A stretch of DNA of 64,000 bases from Pseudooceanicola pacificus. Its GTDB lineage: Bacteria > Pseudomonadota > Alphaproteobacteria > Rhodobacterales > Rhodobacteraceae. Location of the stretch: NCBI RefSeq assembly GCF_009789075.1, contig NZ_WNXQ01000003.1, positions 186,001 through 250,000 of the forward strand, given 5' to 3'. Each line of letters opens with the position of its first letter. Within the stretch, counting starts at the first letter, position 1. Below the pieces are notes generated by a model that did not search any database, was not told where the DNA came from, and worked only from the letters and a program-made list of their open reading frames with translations. Positions 17,787-26,677 of this stretch are shown one piece after another. The translations under genes and the position numbers were made by a program.

Positions 17787-17819
17787 GGGCCGCGGCGTCC
17801 GCACAGGCCGCCGCGGCCC
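17787..17819 (+). terminator. Intercistronic hairpin between dctP and dctQ
   Basis: A perfect 11-bp GC stem GGGCCGCGGCG (17787-17797) with CGCCGCGGCCC (17809-17819), loop 11 bases, followed by C and TTT. It lies 18 bases after the dctP stop. Such hairpins between a binding-protein gene and its permease genes often attenuate transcription or protect the upstream mRNA, giving excess binding protein. Confidence 0.55.
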
Positions 17820-17913
17820 CTTTACCAGCAAACGCACGGCGGCGCGGCCGCCCGGACCCCGGTGAGCGGGGAACGGGACGGCTGAGTCCTGCCGTAACAA
17901 GGGGTCCCGGACC

Positions 17914-18471
17914 ATGCAGAACCTCGCAAGGGCCATCACGCGGTTCAACCGCTTCATAGGACGGTGGGTGTGCCTGGCCGTCCTTATCATCTTTGTCCTG
18001 CTGCTCGCCGATGTGGTGATGCGGTATCTCGTCGGCAGCCCGGCGATCTGGACCGCCGAACTGGCCACGCTGATCTTTGGCGTCTACGCCATCATCGGCG
18101 GCGGCTTCCTTCTGGCCGAGCGCGGCCATGTGAACGTCGACATCATCTACGGCTCCTTCTCGCAGAAGCGGAAGGCGCTGATCGACATCGTGACCTGGCC
18201 GCTTTTCGCGCTCTTCGTCTGTGTCCTGCTGTGGCAGGGCTTTGACATCGCGAAAGAGGCGATCGAGGACATGGAGCGGTCGAACTCCGTCTGGAAGGCG
18301 CCGCTCTGGCCGACCAAGTCGTTCATCCCGGTGGCGGCGACGCTGCTGCTGCTGCAGGGGCTGATCCGCCTCTGGGCCGATGTGCGCATCCTGATGGGCC
18401 TGCCGGTGGACGAGGAAACCTTTGGCGTCCAGATCCCGGATGAAAGCGAAGCGGGCGGGGTGCAGCTGTGA
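17914..18471 (+). CDS. TRAP transporter small permease (DctQ family)
   Basis: 185 residues with four predicted transmembrane helices: about 20-42 (CLAVLIIFVLLLADVVMRYL), 50-72, 90-112 and 135-155. The sequence VMRYLVGSPAIWTAELATLIFGVYAIIGGGFLLAERGHVNVDI fits the DctQ consensus (helix 1 end, W..E, RGHVNVD). DctQ pairs with the large subunit DctM in Na+-driven organic-acid uptake across the inner membrane. Its stop overlaps the dctM GTG by four bases, so translation is coupled. The AAGGGG about nine bases before the start is a modest ribosome-binding site. Confidence 0.93.
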   Translation: MQNLARAITRFNRFIGRWVCLAVLIIFVLLLADVVMRYLVGSPAIWTAELATLIFGVYAIIGGGFLLAERGHVNVDIIYGSFSQKRKALIDIVTWPLFALFVCVLLWQGFDIAKEAIEDMERSNSVWKAPLWPTKSFIPVAATLLLLQGLIRLWADVRILMGLPVDEETFGVQIPDESEAGGVQL

Positions 18472-19781
18472 GCGTCGAACTCCTGACCCTTCTGTTCTTT
18501 GGCGCGCTGCTGGTCTTTGTCCTGCTCGGCACGCCGCTGGCCTTCGTCCTTGGCGGCGTCTCGGTCATCTTCCTTTACTTCGAAATGGGGTCCATCGGGT
18601 TCTACCTGCTGGCCTCGAAGATGTGGGAGTCGATGGCGAACCCCACGCTGATGGCGATCCCGTTATTCGTCTTCATGGCGATATTGTTGGAAAAGTCAGG
18701 CGTGGCCAATGACTTGTACGACATGATGCACGTCTGGTGGGGCGGCCTGCGTGGCGGTCTGGCCATCGGCACGGTGCTGATCTGCGTGATCTTTGCCGCC
18801 ATGTCCGGCATTTCCGGCGCGGCCGTGGTGACCATGGGCACCATCGCCCTGCCCAAGATGCTAGAGCGGGGGTACGACAAGAAGCTAGCGCTCGGGGCCA
18901 TCAACGCCGGCGGGGGCTGGGGCATCCTGATCCCGCCGTCGATCCTGATGGTTCTCTATGCCCTGCTGACCGAGGTCTCGGTCGGCCGCCTTTTCGCCGC
19001 GGGCGTGGGGCCGGGGCTGCTGCTCTTTGTCCTGGTGTCGATCTACATCGGGGTACGCTGCTTCATCCAGCCCGAGCTGGGACCGGCCCTGCCCAAGGAG
19101 GAACGCGCCGGCTGGGGGCCGAAATTCCGCTCGCTCAAGGCGGTGATCCTGCCGATCGCCATCGTGGTGATCGTGCTGGGCGCCATCTTCGGCGGCTTCG
19201 CCACCCCGACCGAGGCCGCGGCCATCGGCGTCTTCGGCGCCATGTTCGCGACCACCGTCAACCGGCAGCTGTCGTGGAAGGTGATCCACGATGCCTCGCT
19301 CTCGACGCTCAAGCTGACGGCGCTGATCATGTGGATCCTGTTTGCCGCGCATGCCTTCAGCACCGCCTATACGGCGCTTGGCGCGCAGAGCCTGATCCAG
19401 GACCTGATGACCTATATCCCGGGCGGGAAATGGGGCTCGCTGATCTTCATGCTGCTGATCCTGTTCCTGTTCGGGATGGTGCTCGACCCCGTCGGCATCA
19501 TGCTGATCACGCTGCCGGTCTTCCTGCCGGTGGTGCAGGCCGCGGGGTTCGACCCGATCTGGTTCGGGATCCTCTTCATCATCATGATGGAGGTCGGCTA
19601 CATGACGCCGCCATTCGGCTTCAACCTCTTCTACCTGAAGGGGGTGGCGCCCAAGGGCGTGACGATGGGCGACATCTACACCTCGGTGATCCCCTACGTG
19701 ATCGTCACGCTGGTCGGCGTGTTCCTGATCGTGCTCTTCCCGGGGATCGCGCTCTACCTGCCGAACCTCTTCTACAACTAG
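18468..19781 (+). CDS. TRAP transporter large permease (DctM family)
   Basis: 437 residues with about 12 hydrophobic helices; GTG start overlapping dctQ (GTGA). DctM landmarks include LGTPLAFVLGGVSVIFL, PLFVFMAILLEKSGVANDLYDMM, AAMSGISGAAVVTMGTIALP, GGGWGILIPPSILM, FGGFATPTEAAAIGVFGA and GYMTPPFGFNLFYLKG. It is the ion-coupled transport subunit of the inner-membrane TRAP system. The next gene follows after 11 bases, so transporter and catabolic enzymes share a transcript, linking the imported substrate to the downstream CoA enzymes. Confidence 0.95.
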   Translation: MSVELLTLLFFGALLVFVLLGTPLAFVLGGVSVIFLYFEMGSIGFYLLASKMWESMANPTLMAIPLFVFMAILLEKSGVANDLYDMMHVWWGGLRGGLAIGTVLICVIFAAMSGISGAAVVTMGTIALPKMLERGYDKKLALGAINAGGGWGILIPPSILMVLYALLTEVSVGRLFAAGVGPGLLLFVLVSIYIGVRCFIQPELGPALPKEERAGWGPKFRSLKAVILPIAIVVIVLGAIFGGFATPTEAAAIGVFGAMFATTVNRQLSWKVIHDASLSTLKLTALIMWILFAAHAFSTAYTALGAQSLIQDLMTYIPGGKWGSLIFMLLILFLFGMVLDPVGIMLITLPVFLPVVQAAGFDPIWFGILFIIMMEVGYMTPPFGFNLFYLKGVAPKGVTMGDIYTSVIPYVIVTLVGVFLIVLFPGIALYLPNLFYN

Positions 19782-19792
19782 GAGCCATGACA

Positions 19793-20950
19793 ATGACCCT
19801 CGCCGCAGCTTTCACCCTCAACTGGCCCGGCGACGCCCTGTTTGGCGCCGGCAGATGCGACGGGCTGGGAGAGCTGCTTGCGGCGCGGGGACAGACCAGC
19901 GCGCTGATCGTCACCGACCCCGGCCTGAAACAGGCCGGGGTGCTGGGGCGGATCGAGGCCGCGCTGGACAGGGCAGGGGTGAGCCACGCGGCCTATGCCG
20001 AGGTCAGCCCCAACCCGACCACCGCCAATGTCACCGCCGCGCGCCAGGCCTGGCAGGCGGGCCGCTACGACGCGCTGATCGCGCTTGGCGGCGGGTCCTC
20101 CATCGACACCGCCAAGGGCGCGCTGGCCGAGATCCTGACCGGCACGGACAGCTTTGCCAGCTTCGGCAAGGACGTCGACACATCCGACGTGCCGGTGCCG
20201 CCGTTCTATGCCCTGCCGACCACCAGCGGCACGGGATCGGAATCCTCGCTGGGGGCGGTGCTGAAATCGCCCGAGCGGAAATTTGTCATCCGCGGCCGGC
20301 TGCTGCAGCCCGCGACCGTGGTGATGGACCCCGAGCTGACCCTGTCGCTGCCGCCGGCGATGACCGCAGCGACCGGGTTCGACGCCTTCTGCCATGCCAT
20401 CGGGGCCTATGCGAACAACCAGGTGAACCCGATTGCGGACGAGCTGGCGCTGGCTTCGATGCGCTATGCCATCGACTTCCTGGAACGCGCGGTCACCGAC
20501 GGGTCCGATCTTGAGGCGCGGGCGGGGGTGATGATGTCCTCCTACCTTGGCGGCTTCTGCATCGGGCAGAAGGGGGTCGACGGGATCCACGGGCTCTGCA
20601 CCCCGATCGAAAGCCTGCACGCCGCCGTGCATGGCCATGTGCTGGGGACGATCCTGCCGCATATGCTGCGCTTCAACATGGAAACCCTGGGCGCGCGCTA
20701 CGCCACCGCCGCCCGCCGCCTGGGCCTGACCGCCAGCGCCGACGATGCCACCGCCTGCAAGGCGATGTTCGACGCGGCGATGAGGTTGCAGGCCCTGACC
20801 AGCTGCCCCGAGTCCATCGCGGCCTACAAGCTGGACGCCGAGGCCATCCCGCGCCTGACGGACATGGCCCTGCTCAGCCAGGCCACGCATCGCAATGGCC
20901 GCCCGCTGGATGCGGCTGCCATCACCAAGCTCTACGAGGCCATGATCTGA
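19793..20950 (+). CDS. Iron-containing (group III) alcohol dehydrogenase
   Basis: 385 residues. Of two in-frame ATGs (19787 and 19793) the second has AGGAG at proper spacing. NAD-binding motif LGGGSSIDTAKG and PTTSGTGSESS. Metal ligands fall in GFDAFCHAIGAYANNQVNPIAD and LHAAVHGHVLGTILPHMLRFN. The family oxidises alcohols or reduces aldehydes with Fe2+ and NAD(P)H; some members are hydroxyacid-oxoacid transhydrogenases or maleylacetate reductases. In this operon it probably interconverts a hydroxy- and oxo- or aldehyde intermediate of the imported acid. The stop overlaps the next start by one base (TGATG). Confidence 0.92.
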   Translation: MTLAAAFTLNWPGDALFGAGRCDGLGELLAARGQTSALIVTDPGLKQAGVLGRIEAALDRAGVSHAAYAEVSPNPTTANVTAARQAWQAGRYDALIALGGGSSIDTAKGALAEILTGTDSFASFGKDVDTSDVPVPPFYALPTTSGTGSESSLGAVLKSPERKFVIRGRLLQPATVVMDPELTLSLPPAMTAATGFDAFCHAIGAYANNQVNPIADELALASMRYAIDFLERAVTDGSDLEARAGVMMSSYLGGFCIGQKGVDGIHGLCTPIESLHAAVHGHVLGTILPHMLRFNMETLGARYATAARRLGLTASADDATACKAMFDAAMRLQALTSCPESIAAYKLDAEAIPRLTDMALLSQATHRNGRPLDAAAITKLYEAMI

Positions 20951-22098
20951 TGCACGCCTATCTCGACGCCGAACAACAGATGCTGAAGGACCAGGTCGAC
21001 AAGTGGCTGGCAGCCAACGTCACCCCGATCATCGACAAGCACGAGCGGGACTGCACCTTTCCCTTCGAAATCTTCGACGACCTCAAGGACTTCGGCTATC
21101 TGGGCGGCAAGATCCCCGAGGCGGACGGCGGGTTCGACCTGCCCTATGTCACCTGGGGGGCGCTGATGGAAAGCGCAGGCTATTGCTGGGGCTCGCTGCG
21201 CACGATGGTGAACATCACCAACGGTTCGATCCAGAAGCTCAGCCGCTTCGGTACGCCCGAGCAAAAGGAACGCTGGCTTCAGCCCCTGTTGCAGAACAAG
21301 CTGCGCTGCTGCACCGGCCTGTCCGAACCCAATGTCGGGTCCAATGTGCGCGGCATCGAATGCCGGGCCGAAAAGAAGGACGACCACTGGCTGATCAACG
21401 GCTCCAAGCTGTGGATCACCAACGGCATCAATGCCGACATCGCCCTGATCGTCGCGCGCACCTATTCCGATACCTGCGACGGAGAGCTGTCTACATTTGT
21501 CGTGGAAGACGGCACACCGGGGTATGCGGCCCGGCGTGTCGAGAAGATGGTGCTGCGCCCCACCGGCACGTCCGAGTTGAGTTTCGACAACGTCAAGGTC
21601 CCGCTCGACCATATGGTCGGGCCCGAGGGCAAGGCCCTGTCGGGCACCCTGGCCGGGCTGAACACCGCCCGGGTCAACATCGCCATGGGCGCTGTGGGCG
21701 CTGCGCAATCCGCGCTGGATATCTCGACCGGCTACGTCAAGACGCGTGAGCAGTTCGGGCGGCTGATCGGGGAATTCCAGCTCGTCCAGAAGTATATCGT
21801 GGACATGACGATCCGGGTAAAAGCGGCCCGCGCATTATCGTATACCGCCGCACAGCGGCTGGATAGGGGCGAAGAGGCGCGCGAGGATTGCTCCATCGCC
21901 AAGCTCTATTCCACCCAGGCGGCGTTCGAGGTCGCGGACATGGCCATGCAGGTCCACGGCGGGCTGGGCTACGCCGTGGGATACCCGATCGAACGGATCT
22001 TTCGCGACACCAAGGGCGGCATGATCCCCGAGGGCACGGTCGAGGTTCAGACGCTGATCGCGGGCCGCGAGATCCTCGGCCTTTCGGCATTCAAGTAG
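20950..22098 (+). CDS. Acyl-CoA dehydrogenase
   Basis: 382 residues, full family length. N-terminal helical domain, then beta domain with LRCCTGLSEPNVGSN and WLINGSKLWITNGINADIALI (FAD contacts), then C-terminal helical domain with KTREQFGRLIGEFQLVQKYI, MQVHGGLGYAVGYPIERIFRD and the usual catalytic base Glu361 in IPEGTVEVQ. It introduces a trans-2 double bond into an acyl-CoA and passes electrons to ETF. It is coupled by overlap to the alcohol dehydrogenase and lies 11 bases before the acyl-CoA ligase. Chain preference cannot be read from sequence alone; the short operon suggests a short or branched substrate. Confidence 0.93.
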   Translation: MHAYLDAEQQMLKDQVDKWLAANVTPIIDKHERDCTFPFEIFDDLKDFGYLGGKIPEADGGFDLPYVTWGALMESAGYCWGSLRTMVNITNGSIQKLSRFGTPEQKERWLQPLLQNKLRCCTGLSEPNVGSNVRGIECRAEKKDDHWLINGSKLWITNGINADIALIVARTYSDTCDGELSTFVVEDGTPGYAARRVEKMVLRPTGTSELSFDNVKVPLDHMVGPEGKALSGTLAGLNTARVNIAMGAVGAAQSALDISTGYVKTREQFGRLIGEFQLVQKYIVDMTIRVKAARALSYTAAQRLDRGEEAREDCSIAKLYSTQAAFEVADMAMQVHGGLGYAVGYPIERIFRDTKGGMIPEGTVEVQTLIAGREILGLSAFK

Positions 22099-22109
22099 GG
22101 AGACAGGCG

Positions 22110-24236
22110 ATGAAGGACATGTTCGAACCTTACCGGTTCCAGGACCTGACGCCGCTGTTCAATCCGAAAAGCATCGCCGTGGTCGGCGCGTCGGAGAAGG
22201 AACATTCCATCGGCAATCACACGATGAAGAACATCGTGGAGCATTCCAGATTCGCCGGGACGATCTACCCGGTGAACCCCAAGCAGGACATGGTGATGGG
22301 CCACAAGGCCTATCCCGACATGGCCTCGCTGCCCGAAGCGGTCGACGTGGTGATCGTCGTGGTGCCCGCGCAGTTCGTGAAGAGCACCATCGAACAGGCG
22401 GGTGAAAAGGGCTGCGGCTTTGCCGTGATCCTGACCAGCGGTTTTTCCGAGGCCGACGACTGGGGCCGCGCGGAAGAGGCGGCGCTGGTCGAGATCTCCA
22501 AGCGCACCGGCATCCGCATCTACGGGCCGAACTGCCCCGGGCTGGTGAACCTGAACATCCCCCTCGGCATGAGCTTTTCGCCCGCCTACAAGGACGATCT
22601 GGTCCCCGGTTCGGTAGCGCTGGCGACGCAGGGCGGCGGGCTGGGGCGCAACATGCTGCAGCACAACGCGCGCGGCATGGGCTTTTCGATCTGGTCGTCC
22701 TCGGGCAACGAATGCGACCTGCAGGTCGCCGATTTCGTGCATTACATGGCCGGCGACCCCGAGGTGAAGGTCATCTGCATCCTGGTCGAGGGTTTCAAGG
22801 ACGGCCCCCGCTTTGCCGCCGCCGCCAAACGCGCGGCCGAGATGGGCAAGCCGGTCATCGGGCTCAAGGTGGGGCGCTCTGCCTATGGCGCGGCGGCGGC
22901 GCAGTCGCACACCGCCTCGATCACCGGCTCGGCCGAGGTGAATTCCACCGTCTTCGCCCAGCTGGGCGTGATCGAGGTCGACGACCTGGACGAGGCGATG
23001 GATGTCGCCATGCTCTTCACCCGCGCCATCCCCAGGGGGGACGAAAAGGTCGCCGTCTTCGCCTCTTCCGGCGGTGCGGCCTCGCTCTGCGCCGACAACG
23101 TGGGCACGGCGGGGCTGACCCTGTCGGACTTCGCGCCCGAGACGCTGGCCCGGCTGGGCGAGGTGCTGCCCTCCTACGCCGCGATCTCGAACCCGATCGA
23201 CACGACCTCGATCTCGATTTCGCAGCCGCAGGCCTTCCTCGATGCGATCATCGCCTGCGCGAATGACCCCAACACCGATATCGTGCTGGCACCGATGCCG
23301 ATGGACTACGGGATCTACACCGCGCGCGGGGCCCAATCCATGCTGGAGGCGCAGAAGACGACGGACACGCCAATCGTGCCGATCTGGTTCTCCGAGCGCA
23401 CCGGCGAGGGCTACCACACTCTGGCCGAGGGCGGGCTGGTTCCGTTCCGCTCGCTCAGGAACATGGGCAAGGCGGTGCGGCGCTGGATCGACTGGGGCAC
23501 GTGGCGGTCGGGATTCGACATGGCCTGGACCCCGCTCATCGTCGATCAGGGCGTGGCGGCGCCCGCCACCGGCACCCGCACCCTGACCGAGGCCGAGGGC
23601 AAACGCGAACTGGCTGCCTCGGGCGTGCCGGTGACCGCGCCCGAGGTCGCCACCAGCGCCGCCGAGGCTGGCGAGATCGCGGCCCGCATGGGCGGCGCGC
23701 TGGCGATGAAGATCGTTTCGGCCCGGATCACCCACAAGTCCGATATTGGCGGGGTGATGCTGAACGTGGCCCCCGCGGACGCCGCCGCGGCCTTCGACAC
23801 CATCATGGCCAATGCCGGGCAGGCCGTCCCCGATGCGCCGCTCGACGGCGTGTTGCTGGAGCCGATGGCCCGCCCCGGCGGGGTCGAGGCCTTTGTCGGC
23901 GTCGCCCGCGACCCGGTTTTCGGCCATGTCATGACCTTTGGACTGGGGGGCATCTATGTCGAGATGTTCAAGGATGTGACCCGCGCCATGCTCCCCGTCT
24001 CGCAGGCGCAGGCGATGGAGATGATCGGCCGTCTGAAATCCGCGAAGCTGCTCACCGGTTATCGCGGACAGCCGCCACGTGATCTGGAGGCCCTGGCCCT
24101 GCTGGTGGCCAGGGTGTCCGATCACGTGGTGGCGCATGCCGAACGGATCGAGGAGATGGACATCAATCCGGTCTGGGTCGGCGCCGAGGGCGAGGGCGCG
24201 CTGGCGCTGGACGCCGTGATCGTGGTGCGCGCATGA
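22110..24236 (+). CDS. Acetate--CoA ligase (ADP-forming) family protein, fused alpha-beta
   Basis: 708 residues. CoA_binding domain (LTPLFNPKSIAVVGASEKEHSIGNHTMKN) at about 13-140, then succinyl-CoA ligase-like domains with the phospho-histidine loop AAQSHTASITGSAEV (His267), then an ATP-grasp domain at about 480-708 (TLTEAEGKRELAASGVPVTAPE, ALAMKIVSARITHKSDIGGVMLNV, PMARPGGVEAFVGVARDPVFG). The fused ACD type activates carboxylic acids to acyl-CoA with ATP giving ADP and phosphate, or works in reverse. RBS AGGGAGA. Together with the TRAP system it is the likely first intracellular step for the imported acid, or it could conserve energy at the end of the pathway. Confidence 0.93.
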   Translation: MKDMFEPYRFQDLTPLFNPKSIAVVGASEKEHSIGNHTMKNIVEHSRFAGTIYPVNPKQDMVMGHKAYPDMASLPEAVDVVIVVVPAQFVKSTIEQAGEKGCGFAVILTSGFSEADDWGRAEEAALVEISKRTGIRIYGPNCPGLVNLNIPLGMSFSPAYKDDLVPGSVALATQGGGLGRNMLQHNARGMGFSIWSSSGNECDLQVADFVHYMAGDPEVKVICILVEGFKDGPRFAAAAKRAAEMGKPVIGLKVGRSAYGAAAAQSHTASITGSAEVNSTVFAQLGVIEVDDLDEAMDVAMLFTRAIPRGDEKVAVFASSGGAASLCADNVGTAGLTLSDFAPETLARLGEVLPSYAAISNPIDTTSISISQPQAFLDAIIACANDPNTDIVLAPMPMDYGIYTARGAQSMLEAQKTTDTPIVPIWFSERTGEGYHTLAEGGLVPFRSLRNMGKAVRRWIDWGTWRSGFDMAWTPLIVDQGVAAPATGTRTLTEAEGKRELAASGVPVTAPEVATSAAEAGEIAARMGGALAMKIVSARITHKSDIGGVMLNVAPADAAAAFDTIMANAGQAVPDAPLDGVLLEPMARPGGVEAFVGVARDPVFGHVMTFGLGGIYVEMFKDVTRAMLPVSQAQAMEMIGRLKSAKLLTGYRGQPPRDLEALALLVARVSDHVVAHAERIEEMDINPVWVGAEGEGALALDAVIVVRA

Positions 24237-25330
24237 GCGCACCGCTCGACGGCCTGAAAGTTGCCGATTTCTCGGAACTTCTGCCCGGCCCGTTCCTCAG
24301 CATGGCGCTGGTGGAGCTGGGGGCAGAGGTGACCAAGGTCGAGCGTCCGCCACATGGCGACGGGCTGCGCCGCGCCTCCCCCGGCCTGTTCCGGCTGGTC
24401 AATCGCGGCAAGGGCTCGGTGGCGCTGAACCTGAAAGACGACGCCGGCCGTGCGGCGGCGCTCGACCTGGTCAGCGGGATGGATGTGATGATCGACGGCT
24501 TCCGCCCCGGGGTGATGGACCGCCTTGGCGTGGGCTATGCCGCCTGCCGCGCGGTGAACCCGCGCCTGATCTATATCGGCATGTACGGCTATGGCGCCAC
24601 GGGGCCGATGGCCGGGGCGCCGGGGCATGACCTGAACTACCTGGCGCTGGCCGGGGTGACGGCGCTCTGCGGCCGCCCGGACGGGCCGCCGGAACACAGC
24701 TTTGGCCTGCCGGTGGCGGATCTGGGCGGGGCGCTCTACGGGCTCAGCTCGGTACTGGCGGCGGTGATCCAGCGCGACCGGACGGGCGAGGGGCAGTTCA
24801 TCGACCTGTCGCTGACCGACTGCCTGGCGCATTGGGTCAACACCCGCCGCGCGGTCTATGACGCCGCCGGGGTCGAGGACCTGCCCGGACAGCGCCGCAT
24901 CGCCCTGGTGCGCCCGGCCTACGGGGTCTTTGCCTGCGCCGACGGCGCGGTTTCCATCGCGGCGCTGGAGGATCATTTCTGGCGCGCGGTCTGCGCGACG
25001 CTCGACATGGGGCGGTTCGACGATCCGGCCTATGCCGCCGCCGCGGCCCGGCGCGAGGAGGCCGGGGCGATCAACGCCCGCATCGCCGACCAGGTGGCGC
25101 GGCAGCCGCTGGCCGATCTGCTGGCCCGGTTCGAAGCGGGTGACGTTCCGGCCTCGCCGGTCCTGTCGCCGGCCGAGGCCGCCGCGTCGGATCATTTTGC
25201 CGCCCGCGGCCTGATCGAGGACAGCCCCGCCGGACCGATCACGCCCTTTCCGGTGCGCCTGAATGGCATGCGCCGGATCACGGCGCCGGTGCCCGAACTG
25301 AACGCGTCGCGCGGCGCATCGGGCCGGTGA
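24233..25330 (+). CDS. CaiB/BaiF-family (class III) CoA-transferase
   Basis: 365 residues, ATG overlapping the previous stop by four bases. N-terminus LDGLKVADFSELLPGPFLSMALVELGAEVTKVERP is the family signature; catalytic Asp133 lies in GAPGHDLNYLALAG. Class III enzymes move CoA between carboxylates through aspartyl-anhydride chemistry; relatives include alpha-methylacyl-CoA racemase, where His-Asp act as acid/base. The length fits either the shorter CoA-transferases or racemases, so racemisation of a 2-methylacyl-CoA is an alternative. It is last in the rightward transporter operon and followed by a GC hairpin. Confidence 0.9.
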   Translation: MSAPLDGLKVADFSELLPGPFLSMALVELGAEVTKVERPPHGDGLRRASPGLFRLVNRGKGSVALNLKDDAGRAAALDLVSGMDVMIDGFRPGVMDRLGVGYAACRAVNPRLIYIGMYGYGATGPMAGAPGHDLNYLALAGVTALCGRPDGPPEHSFGLPVADLGGALYGLSSVLAAVIQRDRTGEGQFIDLSLTDCLAHWVNTRRAVYDAAGVEDLPGQRRIALVRPAYGVFACADGAVSIAALEDHFWRAVCATLDMGRFDDPAYAAAAARREEAGAINARIADQVARQPLADLLARFEAGDVPASPVLSPAEAAASDHFAARGLIEDSPAGPITPFPVRLNGMRRITAPVPELNASRGASGR

Positions 25331-25331
25331 G

Positions 25332-25352
25332 CCCCCGGCGCAGGGCCGGGGG
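25332..25352. terminator. GC hairpin between convergent CaiB and SDR genes
   Basis: CCCCCGGC (25332-25339) pairs with GCCGGGGG (25345-25352) over a five-base loop, lying between the two convergent stops. There is no T-tract on either side, so intrinsic termination is uncertain; it may serve both strands as an mRNA 3' end. Confidence 0.4.
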
Positions 25353-25362
25353 GCGGCAGCGC

Positions 25363-26112
25363 CTAGCGTCCGCCGCTGACGTGGATCGTCTGCGCGGTGA
25401 TGAAATCCGCCAGGGCCGAGGTGAAGTAGAGGATCGTCTTGGCCACGTCCTCGACTGTGCCCAGCCGGGGCAGGGGGGTCAGCGCAAGGGAGCGCTGTTC
25501 CAGCTTGCCGAAATCCGGCCGGGCGCGCAGGCGCGGCGTGGCGATCAGCCCCGGCGCCACCGCGTTGCAGGTGATGTTGAATGGCCCCGCCTCGCGCGCC
25601 AACGCGTTGGTCATGCCGATCAGCCCGGCCTTGGCCGAGGAATAGTTCGTCTGCCCCCGGTTGCCGAGATAGGCCATCGACGAGGTGTTCACGATCCGGC
25701 CCCAGTTCCGCTCCATCATCCCGGGCAGCACGGCGCGGCAGCAATGGAACGTGCCCTTCAGCACGACCTGATGCACGTCGTCCCAGTCGTCCTCGGACAT
25801 CTTCGTCAGGTACTTGTCGCGCGAGAAACCGGCGTTGTTGACCAGCACGTCCACCGGGCCAAGCGCCGCCTCCACCGCCGCAAAGGCCCCTGTCACGCTG
25901 TCCTTGTCGCCCACGTCGCAGGTGGTGGCGAAGACGGTTGCGCCGGGCACCTCGGCCTCGATCTCGGCGCGCGCCGCCGTGGCGGCCTCGTCGCTGAGGT
26001 CCAGCAGCGCGACGGATGCGCCCTCGGCTGCCAGAAGTTTCGCCGTGGTGCGCCCGATCGCGCCGCCGCCGCCGGTGACCGCCGCCACGCGGCCCGTCAA
26101 TCCCAGATCCAT
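25363..26112 (-). CDS. Short-chain dehydrogenase/reductase (3-oxoacyl reductase or 3-hydroxyacyl-CoA dehydrogenase type)
   Basis: 249 residues from the ATG at 26112 with GGGAGGA four bases upstream. Cofactor motif TGGGGAIGRTTAKLLAAEGA (aspartate after beta2 in LLDLSDE favours NAD), NNAG, catalytic Ser in VNTSSMAYLG, and YSSAKAG where Tyr and Lys complete the triad. Classic SDR of FabG/acetoacetyl-CoA reductase type. It is transcribed away from the DUF35-thiolase-hydratase genes across a palindrome, which suggests shared control and a role as the 3-hydroxyacyl-CoA oxidation step between hydration and cleavage. Confidence 0.93.
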   Translation of the reverse strand: MDLGLTGRVAAVTGGGGAIGRTTAKLLAAEGASVALLDLSDEAATAARAEIEAEVPGATVFATTCDVGDKDSVTGAFAAVEAALGPVDVLVNNAGFSRDKYLTKMSEDDWDDVHQVVLKGTFHCCRAVLPGMMERNWGRIVNTSSMAYLGNRGQTNYSSAKAGLIGMTNALAREAGPFNITCNAVAPGLIATPRLRARPDFGKLEQRSLALTPLPRLGTVEDVAKTILYFTSALADFITAQTIHVSGGR

Positions 26113-26171
26113 CTTGTCCTCCCGTCTCGGAAACTTACTCGTTGGACAGGAAATTGGCACGGACCCCTGAA

Positions 26172-26196
26172 AATCGCAATCAATTCGATTGCGATT
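26172..26196. promoter_or_regulatory. Perfect 10-bp-arm palindrome, candidate operator
   Basis: AATCGCAATC (26172-26181), spacer AATTC, then GATTGCGATT (26187-26196), a perfect inverted repeat with 25-bp span in an AT-richer 157-base intergenic region between the divergent SDR and DUF35 genes. It is a typical dimeric-repressor operator and differs from the palindrome at 16424-16443, so a second regulator may control this half of the cluster. Confidence 0.55.
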
Positions 26197-26269
26197 GCGG
26201 GGTGTAAATTCTACTCTTCGGTAAAAATCCGGTCCTCTGGCCGGCGGCACGACAACGGAGGAGACCGTT

Positions 26270-26677
26270 TTGCAGCTTGAGAAACCTGATCTTTACAGGC
26301 TGGCGGAGGATGGCCGCACCCTGGTGCTGCGCGCCGCGCGCTGCGGTGCCTGCGACGCGCTGACCTTTCCAATCTCGCCCTATGGCTGCACCGCCTGCGG
26401 CGCCCCCGCCGACCGAGTGCGCGAAGAGGCGATGGCCGGCGCGGCGCAGCTGCTGACCTTCATCACCATCCATCAGAAGCTGGTGCCGACGATCACCGCG
26501 CCCTGCGTGGTGGGCGAGGCACGGCTGGCCAATGGCGCGATCCAGGAGATCATGCTGGAGGGCGGCGAGGAGCGTTTTGCCGACGACATGGAGATCGTCG
26601 CCGTGCCTGTCGAACTGGCGCGTAAGGACGGCCCCGTGATCGGCTGCCGCTTCGTTCCCGCGACGGAGGTGTCGTGA
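26270..26677 (+). CDS. Zn-ribbon/OB-fold (DUF35) protein, thiolase partner
   Basis: 135 residues; TTG start with a strong GGAGGAG six bases upstream. The zinc ribbon uses Cys25, Cys28, Cys40 and Cys43 (CGACDALTFPISPYGCTACG), followed by a DUF35 OB-fold (LLTFITIHQKL, CVVGEARLANGAIQEIMLEG). DUF35 proteins bind acyl-CoA and form complexes with thiolase-fold enzymes, for example BbsA with BbsB in toluene degradation and the ChsH2 DUF35 domain with Ltp2 in steroid side-chain removal. It overlaps the next gene at its stop, so a 1:1 complex with that thiolase-like protein is expected. Confidence 0.9.
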   Translation: MQLEKPDLYRLAEDGRTLVLRAARCGACDALTFPISPYGCTACGAPADRVREEAMAGAAQLLTFITIHQKLVPTITAPCVVGEARLANGAIQEIMLEGGEERFADDMEIVAVPVELARKDGPVIGCRFVPATEVS

